Shown piece by piece: positions 49,728 to 59,693 of a stretch of DNA of 64,000 bases (position 1 is the first letter of the stretch; each line of letters begins with the position of its first letter). Below the pieces are notes generated by a model. That model saw only the letters and a list, made by a program, of their open reading frames with translations, had not been told where the DNA came from and did no database searches. A program made the position numbers and the translations under genes. Origin of the DNA: Labrenzia sp. DG1229 (GTDB taxonomy: Bacteria > Pseudomonadota > Alphaproteobacteria > Rhizobiales > Stappiaceae); contig NZ_KI928940.1 of the NCBI RefSeq assembly GCF_000521215.1, positions 287,818-351,817 of the forward strand, given 5' to 3'.

Positions 49728-51524
49728 CTATTGAGTGGTTGTATGACGATTTCGACTTACAAGCCCGAGCAAGAACACACCACCGAAAAGTAACGGAAGG
49801 CCAGCTGGCAAAGGAACAGGAACAATGCCCTTATCATCGCTGATCAACGTTAGCTGTCCGCCGCTGAAATCCAGCAAGGCATTGTTGCCGAATGAACCTC
49901 CGCCGAGAATTGATACGCCTATGAGCGAAGGGTCAAACGCCGGAAATACACCTGCGATATTCAAGAAGTTAAACGTATCGCCGACCTTGGGTACAAAGTC
50001 GTCGAGGAAACTAATTTCGATATCAAAACCAGAGTCGGTGATCAGGTCACCTGAAACGTTTATCTGATCGTACAAGCCCAATGTGGTGCCCGCAATTTCA
50101 ATCTTCAGGAGTCCGCTGAGGATTTTGAGGTCGCCAAAGATGTTCAGGATACCAGGCGAGGCTCCTGGCGAAATCGTTCCACCATCCAGAATTACGTCAG
50201 AGACAATAGTCCCTCCAGCTCCAGTTAATGTGCCGCCGTTATACAAAATAATTTCGTCGGCGGTCACAGTGCCTCCTGACGAAACGTCCAGCAATCCGGC
50301 TGAAAATGGGAGCGGTTCGCTGGTAGAAAGTCCCGAAAGTACACGTCGATTTGAACCAACATGTATCTTGTTTGCATTCAAAGCGCCGCCATTAGAAACA
50401 AAGACCTTGCCGTCTCCGGCGAATGCTTCTTGTTCACCACTTGTGGTCACGGAACTAGATAGCTGCTGAACAGCACCGACAAACAAACTGCCGTCCGTTT
50501 GATTGAATTTAGACCCAGCGCCATCAATGATTACCGTTCCTTTGACACCATCACCAACAACTGCAGTTGGTAAGTTGGCGTCGGGCGAACGGCTGGCCAT
50601 TAGAACCTCTCCACCGTTGACTATGGACAAAGTAGCGGGCGTATTCCCTGATTTTATTCCTGGATCAAAAACTCCGAAAGTCCCGACTAACAAATCATCG
50701 GTTCGAAGTACCGAGCCGGAATCGCGTACTATCGCATCTGAGCCTTCATTTAATGCAAAAGAACCGAAATCGACAGGCACGTCCACGGAAACGTCCCCAA
50801 AGACAAGCGTCTCGGTAATTCGAGTATTTACATCGACTTTTGCGCCATCAGAAATTGTCATAGTCGCTGAAGCGCCAGTAGATGTATTGCCGAGGTCGAC
50901 AAAGTCAGCTTCGAGCCTGGTATTGCTCCCCGAGATGTTGATCGTTGCTTCGTCAACGCCGGCCCCACCAATATCCTCGTGAGTGGCTGCTCGCAATCCA
51001 CCTTTAACAGGATCATCCTTCGGATCGACTGACTTGAAACTGGCTAAAGCCCCGTTTGACAGTTCAAAATTTCCAACACCGTTTGGTCGGGTGACTTTTC
51101 CAAACGTGCCCAAGTTGATCCCGCCGTTGGAAATCACCTGTGCCGAACCTGCGGTGCCGTCACCGACCACGGAAAGCGTTCCTGTCGAAAACTGGTAACC
51201 CAAGATCACACCCGCAGCAAACGCTTCTCCCGCAGCTGCGCCAACGGAAATTTGATCTGTTGTCCTCAAGATCGTATTGGTGCCAATTGAATTCACCGTA
51301 ATCGAACCGTCGGGAAAAGTTCTCGATAGCGGGAAGCCGCTGCTGGAAACTGTACTAATTCCGCCAATGTTTATCGGCTTGGAGCCGACATTACCGTTTT
51401 CTTCTATATCGGCGCCTTCAAAAAGCTTGCTGTCTGGAAACACAAAGCCGTTCGTTATTACAGCAGAAAATGCACTAGTACTGGACAATAAAAGGGCCGC
51501 AAGGGAACACGTAAAAACTCGCAT
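49728..51524 (-). CDS. secreted repetitive surface protein with VPLPA-CTERM anchor
   Basis: 598 residues. Signal peptide MRVFTCSLAALLLSSTSAFS, then a long beta-helix-like passenger with repeats such as VISNGGINLG, MTISDGAKV, SIVNGGEVLM and VFVSNGGALN, similar to autotransporter passenger strands. The C-terminus has VPLPAGLPLLFGGVFLLGL followed by SRNRH, a VPLPA-CTERM sorting signal: motif, membrane helix, positive end. That signal is handled by an exosortase-like system in Rhodobacteria. It lies next to the phage recombinase; base composition is lower in GC than the phage genes. Host cell-surface role likely. Confidence 0.78.
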   Translation of the reverse strand: MRVFTCSLAALLLSSTSAFSAVITNGFVFPDSKLFEGADIEENGNVGSKPINIGGISTVSSSGFPLSRTFPDGSITVNSIGTNTILRTTDQISVGAAAGEAFAAGVILGYQFSTGTLSVVGDGTAGSAQVISNGGINLGTFGKVTRPNGVGNFELSNGALASFKSVDPKDDPVKGGLRAATHEDIGGAGVDEATINISGSNTRLEADFVDLGNTSTGASATMTISDGAKVDVNTRITETLVFGDVSVDVPVDFGSFALNEGSDAIVRDSGSVLRTDDLLVGTFGVFDPGIKSGNTPATLSIVNGGEVLMASRSPDANLPTAVVGDGVKGTVIIDGAGSKFNQTDGSLFVGAVQQLSSSVTTSGEQEAFAGDGKVFVSNGGALNANKIHVGSNRRVLSGLSTSEPLPFSAGLLDVSSGGTVTADEIILYNGGTLTGAGGTIVSDVILDGGTISPGASPGILNIFGDLKILSGLLKIEIAGTTLGLYDQINVSGDLITDSGFDIEISFLDDFVPKVGDTFNFLNIAGVFPAFDPSLIGVSILGGGSFGNNALLDFSGGQLTLISDDKGIVPVPLPAGLPLLFGGVFLLGLVSRNRHTTTQ

Positions 51525-51925
51525 AAATTACATCCTAAATAGTTACAATTTGTTAATTTATTAATCAGGTGGTCAAAGCTGAGTCAAGCGAAATTACTAC
51601 ACCGCGAGTTGAGTGTTATAGGTAAAAATGTAATAGGTTCAGGGATATCGCATCTGCAGGTTAATTTTCCGGGAGCCAAGCAAGTCTCTGCGTTCGCTAT
51701 TCTTGCGCATGGTGTCGATGCTACGCGGCGCCCGTCTAGCCGATTTTTGCCTGGCGCATGACCTGGACCGCGCCGGCGCGGCCGGAACCGAGTTTTTCAA
51801 GGGCAGGTTCTTTGTTGATGGTGCTTCGACCGCTTCGCCGCGTCATGCCCGATCCTGAATTTTGTTCCCGTATTGTTCCGGTACGGCGAAATCAGCTGCA
51901 GCGCAAGGGCGGGCGGTGAAAAAAA
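51525..51925. other. intergenic stretch, no confident gene
   Basis: About 400 bp. The only possible frame is a 36-codon minus-strand ORF, 51736-51846 (MTRRSGRSTINKEPALEKLG start), basic and without a convincing ribosome site. The part near 51525-51640 is AT-rich and probably carries the promoter of the VPLPA-CTERM gene. I see no RNA gene. Confidence 0.4.
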
Positions 51926-52444
51926 TCAGTCGTCGCTTTCCCCATTGGCCTGGCGGTTTGCTCGCAACCATGTGTCATAGCGCGGGATATCCGCCCGGAG
52001 CATCTTGACTGCACCTTCAAGCGCATCGGCCAGGGCCTTGGCTTCGTCGCGGTGGGTTTCCATGATCGAGACAGGATCGAGCGGACCGAAACTCAGGCCG
52101 GACCTGGTCAGGAGCGGTCCGAACTGTTCGCCCTCGTCCTCCTGGTCGTATTGTGACCAGATGAGAGACTGCCGATCGAAATCCAGCGCCTGATAGAGCG
52201 CGCCGGCAAGTTCCCTGAAACCGACCAGGGCGCCGCCTGAAGGCTTGTCATTGTCGTCCGGATTGATCTGCAGAAGGATGTGGTGATCGTTGCCCTTGAC
52301 GTCGCCATTCAGGATCGTGACGTGCGGATCTCCGGAGACGGAATTCGACTCGTGTTTTTCAAGCGCGGAAATCACGCCCCGAGTTTCCAAGGTCTCCTTG
52401 ACCTTCTGCTTGGTCAATTCGGCCTCAACCATGATCATTGCCAT
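51926..52444 (-). CDS. hypothetical protein
   Basis: 172 residues from ATG 52444 (GGGGG upstream); a second ATG lies four codons later. Acidic. Blocks like HVTILNGDVKGNDHHILLQINPDDNDKPSGG and FRELAGALYQALDFDRQSLIWSQYDQEDEGEQFGPL suggest a soluble alpha/beta protein. Unassigned. It may be either the prophage end or host. Confidence 0.55.
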   Translation of the reverse strand: MAMIMVEAELTKQKVKETLETRGVISALEKHESNSVSGDPHVTILNGDVKGNDHHILLQINPDDNDKPSGGALVGFRELAGALYQALDFDRQSLIWSQYDQEDEGEQFGPLLTRSGLSFGPLDPVSIMETHRDEAKALADALEGAVKMLRADIPRYDTWLRANRQANGESDD

Positions 52445-52544
52445 CCGGCACCCCCAAAACGAAATCTCAGGTTGAAATCGGGCGCACCCTAGCCCGGAAC
52501 ATTCGACTTGTGAAGCAAGCTTCCCGCTGCTGACGCGGGAGATC

Positions 52545-52648
52545 CGGAGCGCGCCAACGCTCCGAATACCGGCAGTCCGACAAGACTAACGCCGGCCGAT
52601 GTCTGACTAGCATTCCATCGCCCCCACGATCGGTCCCGAAGGACCGAT
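52545..52648. promoter_or_regulatory. stacked hairpins upstream of the adenine methylase
   Basis: CGGAGCG/CGCTCCG (52545-52551 and 52558-52564) and ATCGGTCC-CGAA-GGACCGAT (52629-52648) are perfect hairpins. A third, CCCGC/GCGGG, is at about 52523-52539. No long T-run follows either main stem. They could be part of a 5' leader or a small RNA. Confidence 0.4.
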
Positions 52649-52690
52649 TCTGCGTGCCCGCAGAGGCGGTACTTTTGGAAGGCATTTTTA

Positions 52691-53533
52691 ATGGAGTCAA
52701 ACCTGTTCGGTGAGCGTAAGAGCACTGGTATCGAGCCCGTCGCACCTTGGATGGGCGGCAAGCGTAATCTGGCCAAGCGCCTGGTCAAGTTGATCTCGTC
52801 GATCGAGCACGGCACCTATGCCGAGGCGTTTGTCGGGATGGGCGGGATATTCCTGCGCCGGTCTTATGTGCCGAAATGCGAGGTCATCAATGATTTTTCG
52901 GGCGATGTCGCGAACTTGTTCCGGATCCTGCAGCGGCACTATCCTCAATTCCTGGACTGCCTGAAATTCCAGATCACCAGCCGGCGCGAGTTTGAACGCC
53001 TGCAGCGCACGGACCCGGCAACACTGACGGACCTGGAGCGGGCGGCCCGCTTTTTATACCTTCAGCGCACGGCCTTCGGCGGCAAGGTGACGGGGCAGGC
53101 GTTCGGAATTTCTCGCGGTGGCGTGGCAACTTTCAATCTGAACAAGATCTCGCCGATGCTTGAAGAGGTGCACGAGCGCCTGGCCCGCGTTGTCATCGAG
53201 AACCTTTCCTTCGAAAATTTCATTCCGCGTTACGATCGGCCGGAAACGCTGTTCTATTGCGACCCGCCATATTTCGGCTGCGAAAATGACTATGGCAAGG
53301 AGATGTTTTCCAGATCCGATTTCAAGCGCCTGGCCGAACTGATGGGAGGGATCGACGGCAAAATGATCGTTTCGATCAACGACACACCGGAGATCCGTGA
53401 GGACTTTGACGGCTTCACATTAAAAGAGGTGAGGGTGACTTACTCGATCTCTGAGGCATCGCCAAAGGAAGTCGGCGAGTTGATTATCGCAAATTTCAAA
53501 CACCCGCTGCTGAACGAAGCATCGGACAATTAG
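52691..53533 (+). CDS. D12-class DNA adenine methylase (Dam-like)
   Basis: 280 residues from ATG 52691. APWMGGKRNLAKRL (residues 18-31) is the PWxGGK S-adenosylmethionine motif; YAEAFVGMGGIFL is motif I; FYCDPPYFG (residues ~190-198) is catalytic DPPY. This alpha-type order identifies the D12/Dam family. No restriction gene is nearby, so an orphan or phage-associated methylase is likely. It is the second methyltransferase associated with the prophage region. Confidence 0.88.
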   Translation: MESNLFGERKSTGIEPVAPWMGGKRNLAKRLVKLISSIEHGTYAEAFVGMGGIFLRRSYVPKCEVINDFSGDVANLFRILQRHYPQFLDCLKFQITSRREFERLQRTDPATLTDLERAARFLYLQRTAFGGKVTGQAFGISRGGVATFNLNKISPMLEEVHERLARVVIENLSFENFIPRYDRPETLFYCDPPYFGCENDYGKEMFSRSDFKRLAELMGGIDGKMIVSINDTPEIREDFDGFTLKEVRVTYSISEASPKEVGELIIANFKHPLLNEASDN

Positions 53534-53680
53534 GAAGAAGGCGAGAACAGTCCGTGAACGGATTTCAGGACTATTTCAGGACTCATTTGTCAGACTTTGT
53601 CCACAAAGGACAGATTTTCATGGTCTGTTCTCGCTTGACGGCGGTCTCTCAGATCGATAAACCCTTGCAAATCAACGGAT

Positions 53681-53757
<77 letters not shown>

Positions 53758-54063
53758 TTTTTCCCAATGAATTTCTGACTTTTGCCATCAAAGACCCGCC
53801 CTCGAGCGGTTTGTTGTGCACGTGGTCTCGCAGCTTCATCCGGGTGCGAGCCGACACGTTTGAACGAATTCTTTCAAGAAACGACTGACCGGCCTTTCGA
53901 GGAAAGGGGACAGCACATCTGCCCGGATGGTCTTCTACAATCCGTCTGGCGGAGTGCTGCTACCATGCCAATTCTGCCCCGGCAATTTGTTGCATAAGAA
54001 TGCGCTCGCCAGACGAAAATCTTCGTTTTCGCCTCATGAGCCATCCAGTTGCCGCACCTTTCC

Positions 54064-54318
54064 GACAACGCGACGTCAATTTGAATCTCAACCGGAAATC
54101 GAACAATTTCGGTTGCACGTGACTTGGTGCTATCGCTAAGGATTGGTGAGCCGTATCAGGGGTTGCCGTCTGGCGGTCCTGACCGGTAGGCGTGCCTTGA
54201 GGCGAGGGGCGGTTGCGGTTGAGCGAAGGGAATGGGGCAAGGTGAACAGAAGAGATTCTGATTTCTCCGGGCGCGTGGATAATGTGCCTGGCGATACGGG
54301 AACGGCTGCGCAGGTGAG
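54064..54318. repeat. 255-bp imperfect direct repeat, copy 1
   Basis: Similar (I estimate over 80 percent) to 56461-56714 throughout, starting at GACAA.GCGACGTCA and ending at CTGCGCAGGTGAG. Neither copy has an intact reading frame. The two copies flank ~2.1 kb with small AT-rich genes. The rest of 53758-54653 contains only short unassigned frames. Confidence 0.75.
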
Positions 54319-54653
54319 CGGCGCGGCGGATGCCGGGTCGTCCGACGGCGTGACTGAGACGGTACGGGCCAAAGGCAACATGGTCGGGGTCCGAGGCGGA
54401 CTACCGCGCTGGTGTTTATCTCGCCCGTGAAGCGCATCAGAACATGATCTTCCGTGACATGCCGTTTTCCGTCCGTAAAGTGAATTTACTTTTTAGCGAG
54501 GTCGTTTGCAGCTGGGCTTGCGCGCGCCGATCCTCGCAATGCGTTTCGACGAGGAAAAGCTTTTTGGGAACTGACGAGCCAGTTCTATCTACTCGCGGTA
54601 ATTCGTGGGCTTTCAAGTCAACTTTAAGTTAAAAATCTTTGGAAGTAAGAAAT

Positions 54654-54845
54654 ATGAAAAATAGAAATCTAACAAAATGGGATACTATTTTTTTTATTGG
54701 AATGTGGTCAGTTTTTATCATTGGAACACTTGCGGGCTCAGAATCTCGATATTCAAAATTATTTTTCATTTGCCTGATGGTGGTTACAATTCTGTATCTA
54801 TACGTATTCTTTGTAAATATATTTAAGTCAAGGAATAACAAATAA
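54654..54845 (+). CDS. small AT-rich membrane protein
   Basis: 63 residues from ATG 54654 (GGAAG upstream). Two hydrophobic segments (TIFFIGMWSVFIIGTLAG and LFFICLMVVTILYLYVFFV) and a basic tail. Codon use is much more AT-rich than in the flanking genes, indicating transfer. Confidence 0.5.
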   Translation: MKNRNLTKWDTIFFIGMWSVFIIGTLAGSESRYSKLFFICLMVVTILYLYVFFVNIFKSRNNK

Positions 54846-54964
54846 TAGTTTTTATTTTAGAATTCGAATAAATACATGATGTATTACATGTTGGAAAGTA
54901 AGAAAGAAAATTTCCAAACATTAGCAAGAAAAATGCTGTGAACTAAGTCGATGAAAGGTTTGTT

Positions 54965-55634
54965 GTGGCTGGTAGTGATCTTTTGCAAATTCAACCCGCT
55001 GGTGGTGGAAGCAATCTAATCTGGACTGACACTGGCGTATCAGCTTCCATTCCTCGAACATATCGACCGCCACTTTTCACACGGGAGGACATAAATGATG
55101 CCGTCCTGGGATTTCACGATGAATGGAGAGGGCAATACAGCAATGGTATTAAACTAGGGGGCATTTTTTGAGGATCTTTTTGGCTCCAAAATAGTGGGGC
55201 AAATTGCCGGGAAGATAGCTTTTCCTGTTGATATTTACTTCCGTAGTACCAACAAGCACGGTCGGACTCTCAAATATGGACTTGCTGTAACAGGTGGAGT
55301 TATCGCATCCCGAGTGGTTTCTGGAGCGATAGCTGCCGAAGATGGTCTCTACGGCTTTGCCTCAGCTCATGCGGGAGAGTATTTCCTGGGATCGGGATTC
55401 CTAATCGCGACAGTACAGACGCTGAACATATCTCAACAGATTTCAGGAACGTTCCTTGGGGGTAAGGTTGCTTTGCGACTTGTCAAAGCTTTGCGCCATT
55501 GGGCAAAGACGCGGAACTGTGAGCATCTAATTGCTCATGTGACCAATGGTGTAAGCGTAACCGAGAGCGATCAGTTCTTCAGGCGTTGTGGGATGAAGAC
55601 GGTTGGTGGAATTTACTTTGGCGAGGAAATGTAA
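54965..55634 (+). pseudogene. acetyltransferase-like protein, frameshifted at a T6 run
   Basis: The first frame (from GTG at 54965) ends at 55171 with LGGIF-stop. Removing one T from the run 55164-55169 continues it as LGGIFEDLFGSKIVGQIAGK into the second frame to 55634. The joined ~222-residue protein ends HWAKTRNCEHLIAHVTNGVS and SDQFFRRCGMKTVGG, resembling the GNAT-like proteins of some podophages. A C-terminal remnant of a homologue lies at about 56711-56778. The lesion could be sequencing error or decay. Confidence 0.6.
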
Positions 55635-55734
55635 AAATAGTTTTTATAAATGATTTCGCTGCTCAGAATAAGTATCGCTCAAATAAATAAATTATTAGTG
55701 CAATTTCAATATTCGGCGAATTAAAAGGTGAGTC

Positions 55735-55935
55735 ATGGAAATCGCGATAACAACATTTTTTATTATCATTGTTTGCATTTCTATTGCTCAGTTTATGATG
55801 AGCAAGAATAAGAAGAAATATACCTGGGATGCTTTGAAGGAGAATTCGGAGATTGTATTTATTGTTTTAATTTTGATGATTATCTTTTCTGCGGCGTTTT
55901 TTACATTGTATTACTTTTATATTATTTCTGATTAA
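55735..55935 (+). CDS. small AT-rich membrane protein
   Basis: 66 residues. Two membrane segments (AITTFFIIIVCISIAQFMM and IVFIVLILMIIFSAAFFTLYYFYII) separated by a charged loop (SKNKKKYTWDALKENSE). AT-rich like 54654-54845 and possibly of the same origin. GGTGAG precedes the ATG. Confidence 0.5.
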   Translation: MEIAITTFFIIIVCISIAQFMMSKNKKKYTWDALKENSEIVFIVLILMIIFSAAFFTLYYFYIISD

Positions 55936-56019
55936 GGTTTAAGTTATTTGCTTCACGTTTGGCAAAGTATAAATCGAGGGTTGGCGAAGTGGATCAGTTT
56001 CAGAAAACTCATGGAGTAG

Positions 56020-56331
56020 GTGTTACATTCTCTGCAGCAATGCGCAAATGACCCCAAGCGCCACATCAGCAAAGAGGTGTTGGAAAATGCCTGGCAACGC
56101 GTCCGGGCGCACGCGAGGCTTGAGAATGTGCACCTTCATGATCTGCGCCACACCTTCGGGACATTTGCCTCTCAGGCTGGGAGCAACGCATTCATGATCA
56201 GCCACCTGCTAAGGCACAAGAACGTCACGATCACAAATCGTTACGTTAATCCGGACGCTGATCCTATCCGTGCGCTGTCAGAAACGATCGGGAGCCGGAT
56301 TGAGGCGGGGTTGAAGGGAGAACCGGAATAG
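56020..56331 (+). pseudogene. integrase C-terminal fragment
   Basis: About 100 residues with HDLRHTFGTFASQAG and ISHLLRHKNVTITNRYV, the Arg-His and Tyr boxes of a tyrosine recombinase. The N-terminal domains and first catalytic Arg are missing. It marks a decayed integrative element near tRNA-Pro. Confidence 0.8.
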
Positions 56332-56460
56332 GTCGATGAGACTTGACCTTTTTCAATTTGAGTAACACTCGTTCTCTTGAAGCGTTTGGCGACTGGCGGG
56401 AAAGATGAACGAGAATTCGCGACATGATTGTTAACCTGAACGCACACCAACCATACCCCT

Positions 56461-56714
56461 GACAATGCGACGTCAGTTTGAATTTCAACCGGAAATCGAA
56501 CAAATTCGGTTGCACGTGACTTGGTACAATTGCTAGATTTGGTTGACCTTATCAGGGGTTGCCGATCGGCAATCCTGACCGGTAGCCGTGTCTTGAGGCG
56601 AGGGGCGGGTGCGGTTGAGTGAAGGGAATGGGGCAAAGTGGACAGAAGCGATTCTGATCTCTCCAGGCGCGTGGATAGAGTGCCTGGTGAAATGGAACCG
56701 GCTGCGCAGGTGAG
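56461..56714. repeat. 255-bp imperfect direct repeat, copy 2 plus gene remnant
   Basis: Second copy of 54064-54318. Immediately after it (about 56711-56778) lies ESDQFFRRCGLKTVGGNYVE in one frame, nearly the C-terminus of the acetyltransferase-like gene at 54965-55634. The rest of 56332-56895 holds no gene. Confidence 0.75.
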
Positions 56715-56895
56715 AGTGACCAGTTCTTTCGTAGGTGCGGATTAAAGACGGTTGGGGGTAACTATGTTGAGGCGCTCTAGTGTTTCGAATGCCATGCTTG
56801 ATATCCGGATTTTTTGTTTCGATGGCGCATGAGGTCCAAAAAATCTAATTTTACTTGAGGGTATTTGTACTACGGAGCGTTCAAGGGCACTATTG

Positions 56896-57369
56896 ATGAT
56901 TCGCCGAAGAAAAATTGCACTTTTGTATTTGTTGACTGCTTTGTATTTGGTTCAAGAAACGAATTCAGTCGAGAGTTCTGATGATTTCGAAGATTTGAGT
57001 AAGTCGATAGAAGAATCAATATTTACCTTTGGAAGCGCAAAATATACAGTCAAGATAAATCAGTGTTTACTAAAAATCATACAGAACAATTCTACCTGTA
57101 GTCATCCAGAAGCTGTATCTAGGGTGGAGCAAAGTATTTTTTTGGACGAAATCAAGCGTGTAGAGTTATACGGAAGTAATGGTGCGAGCAAGAGTATTTC
57201 TTTTTTTAAGCACTCGCAAATAAGTAACTCAAAAACCCAATACCTAAAATGTAATGGTGTTCAGGTCGTTTCTTATGATGAGTTAGAACTATCGCTTCTA
57301 ATGAAGGGTGATTTAGAACCCACTATCCTAACAAAGATTGATGAAATTAGGAAAGACTGCGCTAAATGA
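56896..57369 (+). CDS. secreted hypothetical protein
   Basis: 157 residues from ATG 56896 (a TTG one codon earlier is also possible). Hydrophobic N-terminus (KIALLYLLTALYLV) suggests a signal peptide. The mature part has four Cys, two of which could pair (CLLKIIQNNSTC). AT-rich. No family recognised. Confidence 0.5.
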   Translation: MIRRRKIALLYLLTALYLVQETNSVESSDDFEDLSKSIEESIFTFGSAKYTVKINQCLLKIIQNNSTCSHPEAVSRVEQSIFLDEIKRVELYGSNGASKSISFFKHSQISNSKTQYLKCNGVQVVSYDELELSLLMKGDLEPTILTKIDEIRKDCAK

Positions 57370-57592
57370 CGGACAGTAAATACTCTTCCCTTCTTACGTT
57401 TGGTTTCCAAAAAGGTTGTTCATTCCTTCGATCCTGAAACTGATTGTGTTTGGTCATCAACCAGTCTCAAGCCTTCAATGCGAGTGAACAACCTCCTCAG
57501 AACTCACACCTAGAGCGCAAAACTTGTCTGAGCCAAACACTTGCCAATAAAAGAGCGGCCAGTTCGCGATTATTTGTCCGAGGAGTTTGATT

Positions 57593-58165
57593 GTGCAAAT
57601 CGTAAAACGTAACCTAAATCGTAGTAAATACATGAAAATATTATTGGTCATTTCTGTTCTGTTTTGTTTTCTGGTTTCTTTTGAAAAAGTACACGCGCGC
57701 AGTGTTCAGGACATAAATCCGTCTTGGAGCGTTGAAAATCAAGAAGTGGAAGACTTCATAAAAGCAATGATCCAGACTTATCTTTTCTATTCTAATTATC
57801 CTGACCGAAGTAGCCAACCGAATTTTGTTTTTCTTTCTTCAGAAGCTCTTCTTGAGGATGGACGTATGAATAAGGAATATATTTCAAGGTTTTTCCCTGA
57901 TATTACTGAAACCTTGATCAGCAAAATTGCTGGAGATTCGGATCAATGTCTTATTTTTACTCTAAAAACTCAAGAGAGAAAAATGATTGTTGGGGTTAAT
58001 AATAGTGAAAAGACAAGTAATGATCAAGTAATAAGATGCTTCATGGGAACGTTGGCTTACTTTGTTGATAAGGAAAACCAAGAAAATTTACGCGGTGAAA
58101 ACCCGAGTGAAACGGCACGAAACATTATCGATGTGTTGCGGGAAAGATCTATCAATCGGCGTTAA
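57593..58165 (+). CDS. secreted hypothetical protein
   Basis: 190 residues from a GTG at 57593, chosen because GAGGAG is seven bases upstream (an ATG at 57632 lacks one). Signal peptide MKILLVISVLFCFLVSFEKV with cleavage near HAR-SV. The mature domain (VEDFIKAMIQTYLFYSNYPD, DQCLIFTLKTQERKMIVG, RCFMGTLAYFV) looks like a small periplasmic alpha/beta protein. AT-rich. The 220-bp gap before it shows no gene. Confidence 0.5.
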   Translation: MQIVKRNLNRSKYMKILLVISVLFCFLVSFEKVHARSVQDINPSWSVENQEVEDFIKAMIQTYLFYSNYPDRSSQPNFVFLSSEALLEDGRMNKEYISRFFPDITETLISKIAGDSDQCLIFTLKTQERKMIVGVNNSEKTSNDQVIRCFMGTLAYFVDKENQENLRGENPSETARNIIDVLRERSINRR

Positions 58166-58449
58166 AGCTCCGAACTTTCACAGTCCGAATTGCGGCGTCG
58201 ATTGTTTGGCGTTTTTAGCAAGGCGGCAACTTCAACCAATCATCGTAACCCATGAGGTGCAGCCCGATTCTAGAGCCACATCTACACGTCACCAAGCGCA
58301 ACATGGGCAGACAACACCTGATCATCCTCACAGTTGTCCATGGATAGCCGGGACACCAACGCGTTGCGTATGGGCTTGACGCAATTTTCTTCGGATGCAC
58401 GTGACTGCAGGTTCGGTTGGGCTGTATGAATTATACCAATCCCAATTGA

Positions 58450-58824
58450 TCAGAACCCATGCGCCCGCTTGCGGTTCCCGATTGACATAATGGTCCACGG
58501 TTGATTGATAAGTTTGTTCCAGGCGTGGCAAAATAGAGCAAGGATCTGTTGGTAGGATTTGAGGACCCTGTTCGAGAGCCGGTTGTCGCGCAAGAACTGC
58601 CAGATGTTTTCGACCGGACTGAGCTCTGGGACCTTTGAAGGCAAAGGCAGGACTGTGATGTTGTCCGTCACTTGAAGCTTGCCGCTGCTTCCAACGACGG
58701 CACCTATATACGATTGTGCTCGAGACAGACAGGCTCGTGGTCCTGAATAGCGTGTTGGATTCCAGTCTGCAAAACAACGACTCGTCTTTGTCTGGGACGC
58801 GACTGAAACAATGATACCAATCAT
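58450..58824 (-). pseudogene. IS630-family transposase remnant
   Basis: NITVLPLPSKVPELSPVENI and WQFLRDNRLSNRVLKSYQQI, followed by HAWNKLINQPWTIMSIGNR, are the C-terminal DDE part of IS630 transposases (the E is in PVENIW). The upstream catalytic region is missing and the frame is broken to the right. Flanking 58166-58449 and 58825-58972 contain no other gene. Confidence 0.8.
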
Positions 58825-58972
58825 GATCCGTCGGAAAGACGTTTCCAGTTGATCATCGTGGTTTGGATATTTTGTTTAGGCCTTCAAACGGCCCCCGCGA
58901 CCGGACGTTATCATTCCTGAACGCAGACCTTGCAGTTTATTGACACCCGTTTCAGCAGTGCGGACGAAGCTT

Positions 58973-59464
58973 TCATGCAGTCTCAAGTTGAAACTTGAGG
59001 AACCTGGCGCCATCGCATTCGATCTCCCCGACAAATTTCGCTCCAATCCTTTTGAGTGCACCCAGGTTCCTTCGAGATGGTGGCAAGAGAAATGTTACAA
59101 AGGGGATGCGCTCGTCGGCAATCGCATACTCCAGCGCCTTTCTCGAAATGCGTGTGCCAAGACCAAAGGCATCGGGTCGCAAAACCAGTCCGAAGTCCCA
59201 CTCGTCGCCTTCTTTTTGAAAACCACCCCACCCGACATACCGGCCATCGGACAAGATCGCCCAGTGACCGAGCCCATCACGATTCCAGCATTCTTCCTTT
59301 TGGGCAACGAATTTCTTCACAGCCGCGTCGTCCCACGCAAATGTCAAAAGCGGCATGTGTTCCGCGACCCTGGGGTCAGACATGTGAGCCGCAATTTCGG
59401 CTGGCTCAATTTCCGACAATCGGGCAAAAGCGATATTATGTTTCAAGTTGGCATCCGCTCGCAC
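58973..59464 (-). CDS. GNAT-family N-acetyltransferase
   Basis: 163 residues from a GTG. LGHWAILSDGRYVGWGGFQKEGDEWDFGLVLRPDAFGLGTRISRKALEYA contains the acetyl-CoA-binding strand and loop (a variant of RxxGxG/A). Most like RimJ/RimL-type enzymes. Substrate unknown. Host gene. Confidence 0.78.
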   Translation of the reverse strand: MRADANLKHNIAFARLSEIEPAEIAAHMSDPRVAEHMPLLTFAWDDAAVKKFVAQKEECWNRDGLGHWAILSDGRYVGWGGFQKEGDEWDFGLVLRPDAFGLGTRISRKALEYAIADERIPFVTFLLPPSRRNLGALKRIGAKFVGEIECDGARFLKFQLETA

Positions 59465-59693
59465 TCTTGAGGTGTCTATCCTGATGAATCCGTTCCAGAC
59501 AGGACAGGAACGCTATTTTATGCGTTTTCAATCCACTTGAGTCTCGCATAAAGGCTCCCGATTTCGCTGTCACGGCATCTAGGTCGGCGTTTGGGATCAG
59601 CAACGGGTTGTTGCTGTGCTTAATTCGGGGTCGGCTCTCGACAATGCAATGATTTCGTTTGAATAACCTGTCTTCCTGACAGAAACTCGGAGC

